From Anadara kagoshimensis (Eukaryota; Mollusca; Bivalvia; Arcoida; Arcidae): a DNA stretch of 64,000 nucleotides. The translations under genes were made by a program, and so were the position numbers. Positions within the stretch are counted from its first letter, which is position 1. Every line of letters begins with the position of its first letter. The notes below the pieces were generated by a model. It did no database searches. It saw only the letters and a list, made by a program, of their open reading frames with translations, and was not told the origin of the DNA. Location: assembly GCA_021292105.1 (NCBI GenBank), contig CM037874.1, forward strand, positions 54,976,540-55,040,539. Direction: 5' to 3'. This document shows positions 57,501-64,000 of this stretch, one piece after another.

Positions 57501-59993
57501 TTACTTGATTGAATTGGTTGGTTGGGGTTTTACATCCCAGTCAAGAATACATCACTTACATGAAGATGCCACCAGCTATATGTTAAGTGGCAGAAAAATC
57601 AGTCTTTGCAGTGTGCTCAGGGCAATGTGTAGGGAAGTATCAGATTTTAAAGTGTTTTCCAAAGTACCCTGTGACTTTTATTTCTAAATGTCAAGTGCTT
57701 GGTTAAATAAATAAGTGACTACCTATTTTCAAGTCTTGGTGAGACCTTGCAGGGATTATGACCTCCCAAAACAGAGTGAGCACTCTACTAACTGATCTAC
57801 CATAAATCATTATGATACAAAAGAATCATGATAATGAAGGTAGAAAATGTTACCATTTCTTAGACTGTCGCCATCTCATTCAACTCCACGTACAAATATA
57901 TAGGCGATATTCTGTCTCTTAACAATCCAAATTTAGAGACTGTGTGAATGCCATCTATTCTAGCTAAACAGAATATTTTTATCCTTCCGAAGCACCCAGC
58001 CTCACTTCTCTAGTGGAAGTTTATGTTTTTAACCTAACTTCCAGTTCCAAAGTTTTTACTTTGCTTCTGGATTGTGATTCGGACATGGATTAGTATGTTT
58101 GTTTTTGATTAATCATCATTGTTTTGTGTGTGTAAGTTTGACTAAGTTTTGAAATTGGTATCCTCAAAACAGGAATAAGGAGACATGTAGGTACAGTTGA
58201 ACCCGGTTAATCACATAGTCTCCTTGATTCAAAATTTTATGCGATTAACCGATAAGCAAGGTTAACCGATGTTGAGACTTAGGGGTGGGGGGTGATGATC
58301 TTCATTTACAGTTGTCATCAAGTACATTGTACTTGTATATAATTTCAGAATAAGTAACATGTCTACACTTCTTGTGTTAAACAAAAAGAAAGATTATAAT
58401 CCCGTGAATAAAATAATTTAAAAAGTGTTTGTTGTTGTCGTTTTTTTAGCCACGAGTTGAATAGAATACAACAGAAAACTTGATACGGTAACTTCCGTTT
58501 TGAGAGTATTACTAAGAAGTGTAACATGTGCTCGATAATGTGTACATGAAACAGCATCTACATCAAGTTATTAAAACAATTTTTTTTTTAAATAATTTTA
58601 TTAAGTTGTAATAATTTTAAAGTTGTAAAATAAGAAACTTAGGAAAAATTGCATGAAAATAATTTCCGTCTATTGGTGAAGTAACTTAACTGAACTTTTT
58701 GTAAGTGCCTTCTTTTTTCGGATCACCATCAAAGATCGTGATTAACAACATTAGAACTTTTTCTAATTATAAAAGTAGTTTTTATTCCAATCGTTGTTAT
58801 TTAAATAATCAAAGTGTTGTCTCCTGTGATTATAGAACAATCCCCAATGCTTACTTTACTATCATTGGTTTCAGTTTCTTTACCTACCACTGTGTTTTTT
58901 TAACAATTAAAATTATAACTGACATATGTCACTGAAGTTATTGCTGTTTGTATCAGAATATTTACACAATAAAAACTTCAAACAGCTCTAAATGGCTTAT
59001 CGGAATGACCCATTGTAAATAAGTTAAACACCTGTGAGTTCTGTTAGGTTTTGTGTCATCGGCGATACACATTTTAGTACATTTCCGATAAGGGAGACAA
59101 ACCAATAAAATAAAAATGGCGGCTGTGTTACTGGAGTACCGCGATATGTTCAGAAAGAAGGGAAAATACAAAACACAAACAAGTAAACACAATTTATACA
59201 ACATATTTTATTCATTAAATACAAATGTTCTTCTACGTCTGTATAATATACATATTTGACACTTTCCCTCCATAACGGTGACGATCTTGGGTTTGTCACA
59301 AAACCTGGAAATGAAATCGAGTGCACATCGTATTTTGAAGAAAAATTATGATTTTTTGAAAAAAATCCTAGGGTTTTGGGATCGGGTCGGGAAATTTTCT
59401 ATGCGATTAACCGGAGTTGGGCATTTTTGGCTATGCAATTACGCGGGTAATTTTCAATAGAATAAATAAGAAATGGTTTTGGATTTCAAAATCCTATGTG
59501 ATTAACCGATTTATGCGATTATCCGATATGCAATTAAGTGGTTTCGACTGTACATACATAGTTATAAGTTACTATTACTTATCAGAGTATATGATTTATT
59601 TTTCTGCTTTAGGTTGATGTGCAGGATATGGAAGTAAATTCTGTTATTGAGACAGTTATACATATATTTAGTACAATTGTAATACAGCTTCAAGCAATGC
59701 CTTCTGTGTAAGTATATACATGTAGATAAACATATGTAAAAGTATATTTAGAACTTTGTCATTATCATATGTGCCTTTCCAATAATAAAATACCTTCTAT
59801 AGATATTGGAAACCATGATGGTACATATCACCTGTAGTTACCTCTTATTATATATAGTCGTATATAATAAAACATGAAAAAAATCCCGAAATAGTACTCA
59901 AACTACAAACAAATTATTAGAATATGCCTCAAATAATACAGGTAAAAATTTATTGTCTCCAATTTGAAAAGTAGTGTTATTCTAATCAGAACT

Positions 59994-60038
<45 letters not shown>

Positions 60039-63000
60039 ATAGTTGCTCTGTTTTATGGTACACATTGTAACATGATATCTCTATTGTATTTCAGATTATC
60101 AGAATCAGCAGCTTTGATGGTGTCAATTTTCTTAGAATCAACAATTGCAAGTCACACTGTAAGTCTGTCACACACATACAACCAGATGTTATGTTTAAAG
60201 ATTCATTGCATTATTTGAATGTTTATAATAAAGTAACAGAAAATATTTGTTTATACATAAAATATACAAAAAATAACAGAAAAATGTTTTATTATACAGT
60301 CACTGTGAAACCTTTCTTAAACTGAACACCCTTATTACTAAAGATTTTGTTTGGAATAAAACTTATTTGGTTTCTACAGGTTTACATGTATTTACTTAAG
60401 GATATTAATGGTATTAATCCTTATAAAATGGTTGAGTTTAAAAATCTTTTTGAATTCATTAAATTCATGTTTTACTGTATTGTGTTAAGAAAAAAACCAC
60501 TTGACTTCATATGACTTATTTAACTTATTTATTTGTTGCTACTCAAAGGAGTGGAGTATAGGTCTTATATAAAGATTTTTCACTTACATGTATGTCATGA
60601 CAGTCAGTTCTGGGATAGTGGAGGAAACCTGAGTGTCTCTAGAAAACTACAGACCTTCACTACTTGAATAGAATTTATAACTGACTGTGTTTAGTACTTA
60701 GCAATAATAAAACTTACAGGTTACCAAATTAAGTAGTTTTAGCATTGAATTGGTTTTTCTTCAAAATTTGGACTTTTGCCAAAATTTAGTAAGAATGAAA
60801 AGTTAAAACTTAATTCATATTCATTGAGAAAAATATAGTCAGTGTTCATTTTAGGATTTTTCAGATAGGGCCATTTTCAAAAAAAAAAAAAAGATCCTCT
60901 AACACACCATAATATCAATATTTTTTGCATTTATGTAATATTAAATGTTACCCACTAATGTAAAGCCGAGACAATGGGGCCATTTGGCAAAAGAGGGATC
61001 AATGGCCCCATTGACCCTTCTAGAATGAACACTATATATGTAGTAACTTTTTATATTTTCTTACATTATGCATCCATTTCTATGTTATGTCAGGCTGCAG
61101 CAGCATTATTATTTAGTCAGATGGTTTATTGTGGTGTTGCAGTAGAAGTACAACCAGAGGAGATGTTACAAGCTTGCCTGTCTGTCTTCACTGACTTACA
61201 ACAGGTAAATATGTTCCCATGATACCAGGACATTGTAAGATTTTAGTTTGAGTTGACTGAAAAAAAAAATTAATTTGAGTTTTTTGATTAAATAATAAAG
61301 AGTAATGTATTCCAAACTTTTTTAAATAATTAGACTTATTCAGAAAGTTTTTGAAATTCCACATTATGAGAATTAGTGCCATTGCATTACATAGTGAAAA
61401 GAAGGTGTGGAAGTAAAGACACAGCATAAAATTTATCAGTTTATTAATTTCTATTATGTTATATTTACAGATCTGTGTAAGATGTCCATTTGATTATGGA
61501 GTCATGGATGGATTGATGTTACTTTTGTGTGAAATGTTAACACAGGTATCTATACTCTTTATAGCTTGAGCTTAAACTGCCAGAGCAACTGGTTTTATTT
61601 TTTACACCAGTCAGACCCTCGTATACCTCATTTATGCAACTTCAGTTTTGCTAACATGGTTTGTGACAGACTTTATTTAATGATTTATATGCACATTCAG
61701 TAGAAGTTGGCATGACAGCTTAATCCTGTATAAGTATATGTTTATGAAATGAAATAATTACTAAATAACTATCCACAGATACATGTACTTTTCTTTGAGA
61801 ATTACACAATGTGCACAACACCCTTTTAGACTGTTTCTCAATGCCATGAATGAAAAACAGTTTTATTGGTATTTCTTCAATAATCAGTGTTGTAATACAT
61901 GTACATTTTATTCATTTTGTACCATTCAGTGTCTGGATATAAAAGTAATTGTTTATTTTTCAGTCGGAAGGACCTGTTGCACAGTTATACATAGAGACGG
62001 GTATTTGGAGTACCTTGTGGCATCGAGTGGCACAGGCGTTACAAGTAACTAACCCAGAAACAGACACACCAATACATGACATAGAGACAGAGGCCCAGAT
62101 AGCCGCAGGGTTCCAACCCCCTGACTGGACACTGGTATCACCACAAGGACTAATGGCCGTGTTACAAATAGCAGTGACTGTCTTTACAAAGGTAAATGGG
62201 AATTATGTCACTAAGCAGTTTATGATAATGTTGTTGCATATATTTTCCTAAAACAAAGTAGGGGATATACAGTAATTACTCTATATGTATATAACGTTTT
62301 GTCCGCTACTTTTCTTGAAAACTATTCAACAGATCTTTATGAAACTTCACAGGAACAATCTTTGGGTGTAGTAGTGTTCTATTGGCTATTCCTCATCATA
62401 CACATTGTTAGGGATTTTTTGTTGGGGTTTGTTTGAAGACACTTGAAACAGCATCTCATTTCAGTTATAATTTGTCGTAAAATGATGATACATGTAATTT
62501 ATATACTGCTAATCATATCATATTTTAATCAGGCATTTTGTAGAAGAAATAAATTTGCAACTGATGTAATTGAAATTACATAGTTTCCATAGAAAATATT
62601 TTGTTGTTAACAAAATTTGTCAATAATATCAACTCGTTATCTGATTCAGTGACAACTTTAAAAACTTGATTGGCTGAAAACTATATAGAGTATTAGATAT
62701 AAAACAGCTGAAAAGAGAAGACCTGTCACCATTGTTGTTTTATTGTAGGAGACAAGTCAGTGTATACCAAACTTAGCAGTACCTGACAGTGTTATATTAC
62801 TGACTACAATACATCTACTACATAAAGAATTCTTATCACTTATGTTTAAAGGGTAAGTTTATATATCATGTAAAGTAGAACTGTCAGAAACTCAACACAG
62901 AGTAAACTGGAGTACTGTTTAAGAAAAAATATTAGCGGTAGGAATGTTGCGAAGTTTTGGTCTTGTAAACTTTTTCACGGTTCCTGCTGTAGGGAAAGTG

Positions 63001-63616
63001 AACCAAGAGAAATTAATATTTTCAAATGTCATCATGAAAATCTGGAATATTTCTTCCCCGCGAATGTTTCTTCTTATACAGGAGGTGCTTACCTTTCAGA
63101 AGCACCCGGCCTCGCTTCCCTGGTGGAAGTTCACCTGTATAACCTAACTTGTCAGTTCCAAAGTTTTTACTTTGCTTCTGGATTGTGATTCGGATATGGA
63201 TACGTATGTTTGTTTTTGACAGTAAACGGAACATGGAGTGTTCTGAATACTTAATACTGGTATACTGAACACTGAGTAAAGGGAACACCAAATTTTCGAC
63301 CATTTCTTAGGATCCACAAATTTTTAGTCCTGTACATTGCATGCACCTTTAAAAACAATATTTCAACACATTTTTTGAAATAAAAATGTATTAAATTGAA
63401 AATTAATTACAGTTTTTAGTACTATTTTCATTTAGAGGCTTTAATTTTATTTAATAATATACATTTATTTTAATACAAATATTATTTGTAACTTCATTTT
63501 AGTTTTAATGGTGATGGTCCTCAGCTGACATCAGATATGGTATTACAAGTTACACAACTTTGTTGTTTCCCGTTTGCTGTTGATATTACAGAGGAACTTC
63601 TAACAGAAGTTCAACA
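35919..63616 (+). CDS. STK36: STK36/Fused serine-threonine kinase, 24 exons visible, 3' end outside the window
   Basis: Exons 35919-36002, 36437-36577, 37239-37316, 37831-38010, 38359-38426, 38985-39211, 40266-40426, 40948-41142, 49603-49758, 50172-50392, 51415-51514, 53222-53319, 53853-53958, 55082-55232, 56205-56335, 56712-56819, 57348-57446, 59613-59707, 60095-60158, 61094-61204, 61471-61545, 61964-62191, 62749-62852, 63503-63616. All phases match: 3095 nt, about 1031 residues (human about 1315). The kinase domain (about 4-254) has GEGSFG, Lys33, HRDMKPQN with Asp125, DFG 143-145 and [12 protein letters not shown], so it should be catalytically competent. An acidic linker (VDSDDEWQ) and helical repeats follow, including the conserved [13 protein letters not shown]36 acts with KIF27 and GLI in central-pair assembly of motile cilia, and in some animals in Hedgehog signalling. 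The last exon ends in phase 2. Confidence 0.95.
36066..36216 (-). mobile_element. Antisense SINE fragment in STK36 intron 1
   Basis: GAGTGCCTGGAGAAAACC, TTGGCAAGCGAACTGACC and CTTACACTAGGATTTGTCC match the Leu/Ser-type SINE body and head in antisense. Ends in a decayed head near AGACCACTTGG. Confidence 0.55.
38195..38300 (+). mobile_element. Ancient Penelope-like 3' tail, copy 5
   Basis: AACTTCCCTTTTGGAAGTTC, TTGAACATGGATCAGTATGC and a TTGATTTTGATTAC end match the tail family at clearly lower identity than other copies. Lies in STK36 intron 4. Confidence 0.6.
39745..40028 (-). mobile_element. Antisense tRNA-headed SINE
   Basis: Runs from GAGTAATGGTGCTTAATGTC through CCAGCTATAGGCATAT and GCTGATGGCATTATACATCA to a head CTACCAACTGAGCTAGCA. 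Same class as 14646-14990, in STK36 intron 6. Confidence 0.75.
43100..43120. repeat. Poly(C) tract, about 21 bp
   Basis: An uninterrupted C run in STK36 intron 8. Length may be unreliable in assembly. Confidence 0.9.
43225..43465. repeat. Dispersed repeat, copy 1
   Basis: Shares CTTTGTGCCAAGCATCAACA, TTTTCCTGGGAGT and ACTACTGGCAGGGA blocks with 46075-46305 over about 230 bp. Type unknown; its internal wording (GAAACTTTGTGCCAAGC) recalls the 47.4-49.2 kb repeat. Confidence 0.6.
44643..44748. mobile_element. Short CAGTCAAACCTG-family MITE
   Basis: CAGTTGAACCTGCTTTAAAT to ATAAACAGATTTGACTG with an internal deletion relative to full copies. Confidence 0.65.
45100..45123 (+). other. Candidate 24-nt microexon of STK36
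   Basis: TTTTTCACAG precedes and GTAATAATT follows a 24-nt open segment (QGEHLIIE). Its length is a multiple of three, and the flanking exons meet in phase 0, so it could be included without changing the frame. No homology support. Confidence 0.25.
46075..46305. repeat. Dispersed repeat, copy 2
   Basis: About 230 bp similar to 43225-43465 (AACTTGGTGCACAACATCAG, TTTTCCTGGGAGT, CTGCTGGCAGGGGC). Confidence 0.6.
46485..46640 (+). mobile_element. Leu/Ser-headed SINE, 5' part
   Basis: TTGGTGGCTGAGTGGACTAA (A-box-like) through ACCTCTCACTGCC to GTCAGTTTGCCTGCCAAAGG body. The normal body-tail is lost beyond about 46640. Confidence 0.6.
47457..47482. repeat. (CGT)n microsatellite
   Basis: Eight GTC/CGT units just inside the left end of the 1.8-kb repeat. 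Confidence 0.9.
47650..48745. repeat. 166-bp tandem array arranged as a three-unit higher-order repeat
   Basis: Units begin at CTCAAAAACTATTAGGCC roughly every 165-167 bp (near 47830, 47997, 48162, 48329, 48496, 48660). Three variants, distinguished by GGGAGGGGCC, GGGAGGGGTC and GGGTGGGGCC plus downstream changes, occur in the order A-B-C-A-B-C. This gives a period of about 498 bp. Confidence 0.85.
49915..50040 (+). mobile_element. SINE fragment
   Basis: ATGGGAGGTTGGGGTACAGA, GGTCGGGTCTGACTAAAACT and AGTGACAGTTCTTTTGCCAA match the central part of the GTAGCTCAGTTGG SINE class. Confidence 0.55.
50425..50722 (-). mobile_element. Antisense Leu/Ser-headed SINE with duplicated tail
   Basis: Two consecutive tail copies (TTTCACTTATATTGAGGCAG and CTTTCGCTTATGTAGAGGCA) precede the body (GACCTTTGGCAAGTAAACTG). 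The head reads in antisense from TTCACACCTAGGCAG to CCACTTGGTCACAGAGGCCC. Confidence 0.7.
50979..51135. mobile_element. Palindromic foldback element, about 155 bp
   Basis: The left arm CAGTGTATATGTACAACCCT and on, with CGTCCTTTTTTCGTAGCTGT, is mirrored by ACGGCTACGAAAAAAGGACT and AGGGTTGTACATACACACTG. The loop is GC-rich (TCGCGCAAGTGCGA) and forms a second hairpin. In STK36 intron 10. Confidence 0.8.
51531..51588. repeat. (TC)n microsatellite
   Basis: About 29 TC units starting 16 bp after the donor of STK36 exon 11. Confidence 0.95.
51730..52970 (+). mobile_element. hAT-like transposon remnant with BED-type zinc finger fragment
   Basis: Ends CAGAGATGCCAACCC and the inverse, GGGTTGGCATCGCTG. 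A partial reading frame (51960 onward) begins [15 protein letters not shown] and has [12 protein letters not shown] and [19 protein letters not shown], which resemble the Cys-x2-Cys half of the BED-like finger of ZBED/hAT transposases. [10 protein letters not shown]-like His part lies in another frame after a frameshift. The catalytic RNase-H-like and dimerisation regions are missing, so this is a deletion derivative. The flanks AAAGTAAC and AAAGTATA are at best an imperfect target duplication. Confidence 0.7.
53767..53851. repeat. (ATTT)n tract abutting an STK36 splice acceptor
   Basis: An imperfect then regular ATTT tract that ends in TTATTTACAG, the acceptor of exon 13 (53853). It supplies the whole uridine-rich tract of that 3' splice site. 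Confidence 0.9.
53995..54441. mobile_element. hAT-like non-autonomous element, 447 bp, 5-bp target duplication
   Basis: The left end CAGGGTTCATACAGGCCTTG matches the inverse of the right end TGTCTGTACGAACCCTG. TGTAG flanks both sides (53990-53994 and 54442-54446). The interior repeats GACCCTAAAA and CCCTTGAATTT words. It lies 36 bp after exon 13 of STK36. Confidence 0.75.
54735..54978 (-). mobile_element. Antisense Leu/Ser-headed SINE
   Basis: GAGTAATGGTGTCTTAGACC, TGATTCTTTCCCTGATATAA, GGGATGGTGGAGGAAACTGG, CTTTCTCACACCAGGATGTG, and a decayed antisense head to 54978. In STK36 intron 13. Confidence 0.65.
55733..56057 (-). mobile_element. Antisense tRNA-headed SINE, well preserved
   Basis: An almost complete reverse copy of 14646-14990: tail GTAATGGTGTTTAACGTCCC, CCAGCTATAGGCGAAAGTGC, GCGTTGCGCTGATGGCATTA, then antisense B box GGGGTTTGAACCC and A box CTACCAACTGAGCTACCGCA. 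The intact pol III boxes suggest a young insertion. In STK36 intron 14. Confidence 0.85.
57258..57386 (+). repeat. 63-bp tandem duplication spanning an STK36 splice acceptor
   Basis: AATTTTGTAGGTTGTATACA (57276 on) and AATTTTGTAGGTTGCGTACA (57339 on) are 63 bp apart. They include the acceptor and the first 13 or so codons of exon 17. The upstream copy still has an AG acceptor, but its frame runs into a stop within the copy. Confidence 0.85.
57515..57805 (-). mobile_element. Antisense tRNA-headed SINE, degenerate
   Basis: GGGGTTTTACATCCCAGTCA, CCACCAGCTATATGTTAAGT, TTCTAAATGTCAAGTGCTTG and a head CTACTAACTGATCTACCATA. Same class as 14646-14990. In STK36 intron 17. Confidence 0.65.
57870..58112 (+). 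mobile_element. Penelope-like relic with RT fragment and tail, copy 6
   Basis: A short reverse-transcriptase segment around TCAACTCCACGTACAAATAT (matching the block before and after YIDDV in 360-1452) is joined, after a large internal loss, to the 3' tail ending GTTTTTGATTAA. Broken. Confidence 0.75.
58194..59550. mobile_element. 1.36-kb Tc1/pogo-like non-autonomous element
   Basis: Left end CAGTTGAACCCGGTTAATCA and right end GCAATTAAGTGGTTTCGACTG-type inverse, with TA on both sides (58192-58193 and 59551-59552). Sub-terminal GCGATTAACCG words recur inside both ends. CAGT-GAACC-type termini with TA duplication are typical of pogo/Tigger-like elements. No transposase frame was recognised. In STK36 intron 17. 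Confidence 0.7.
59995..60033. repeat. (TC)n microsatellite
   Basis: About 18 TC units, 60 bp upstream of the acceptor of STK36 exon 19. Confidence 0.9.
60545..60660 (-). mobile_element. SINE fragment
   Basis: AGGAGTGGAGTATAGGTCTT, GACAGTCAGTTCTGGGATAG and GGAGGAAACCTGAGTGTCTC match the Leu/Ser-class SINE body in antisense; the head is missing. Confidence 0.5.
62300..62365. repeat. Dispersed repeat (CTATTCAACAGATCTTTATG), second copy
   Basis: Nearly identical to 15640-15705 over about 65 bp. Confidence 0.65.
63075..63222 (+). mobile_element. Penelope-like 3' tail, copy 7
   Basis: Contains GGAGGTGCTTACCTTTCAGA, CTTCCCTGGTGGAAGTTCAC and ends GTTTTTGACA. In STK36 intron 23, 280 bp before exon 24. 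Confidence 0.8.
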
Positions 63617-64000
63617 GTAAGTACATACATCAAAACATCATCATAATATACCTTACTACATGTGTGGGCCTTGGTGGTCTAGCAGTCAAGTATTTATTAT
63701 AATTTGCCTTCGTATTTTTGATACCGCCTAAATTAAGTTCAGCAGTAAGTACATACTATAAAACATCACAATACATGTAACTTTGCTACATCCCGACAGA
63801 TTTTGACCTCAACTGGCTATTTCTTTTCCTTTTGAACCTACTGTGCCAATTAAAGCCGAATTTGGTGTGGAGGGTTTTTAGGTAACCCTAATTATGACTC
63901 TTTTTGACATCCAAGATGGCAGTTGTTACTATAAATAGAAAAAAAGTTTTTGATGACTCCATTTGACATCCAAGATGGATGTTACTATAAATAGAAAAAA

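Overview
The window is AT-rich animal genomic DNA. It is intron-dense, with U2-type GT-AG introns, and packed with short inverted-repeat transposons, tRNA-derived SINEs, simple tandem arrays and Penelope-like retroelement relics. The repeat that opens with AGCTCACCTGAGCC and the SINE types are ones I associate with bivalve molluscs, so a bivalve is the most likely source. That is recognition from memory, not a database result.

Four host genes can be built exon by exon with matching splice phases. (1) About 6.1-18.2 kb, plus strand: a five-exon gene for a roughly 559-residue protein with an N-terminal CARD death fold, a long coiled coil and a Ser/Thr-rich tail. I do not recognise it as a known orthologue, and it is the most novel-looking host gene here. 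(2) About 20.65-23.41 kb, plus strand: a three-exon gene for a 96-residue single-pass membrane protein that I do not recognise. Its first intron is mostly a 40-bp satellite. (3) 33.81 down to 24.59 kb, minus strand: a complete 12-exon GPN1 (GPN-loop GTPase 1, RNA polymerase II assembly and import), 383 residues, with one GC-AG intron. (4) From 35.92 kb to beyond the right edge, plus strand: STK36 (Fused kinase, Hedgehog signalling and motile cilia). The window holds 24 confident coding exons (about 1031 residues) and misses the last part of the C-terminal helical repeats. GPN1 and STK36 are head to head; a 224-bp gap with an NRF-1-like palindrome and an ATGGCGGC motif looks like a shared bidirectional promoter. 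Gene 2 and GPN1 are tail to tail.

Layout: 0-6 kb, Penelope-like relic, a 38-bp satellite and small inverted-repeat elements. 6-18 kb, the CARD gene, whose 8-kb first intron holds a clean set of self-nested 995-bp elements (7.9-10.8 kb) and a 30-bp minisatellite. 18-20.6 kb, tandemly repeated ends of a Penelope-like tail and of a SINE. 20.6-24.1 kb, gene 2 with its satellite intron. 24.6-33.8 kb, GPN1. 34-64 kb, STK36, whose 8.5-kb intron 8 carries a 1.8-kb bivalve-type repeat with a three-unit higher-order array, and whose later introns carry hAT-like, pogo-like and SINE insertions. No rRNA gene, functional tRNA gene or CRISPR array was seen.
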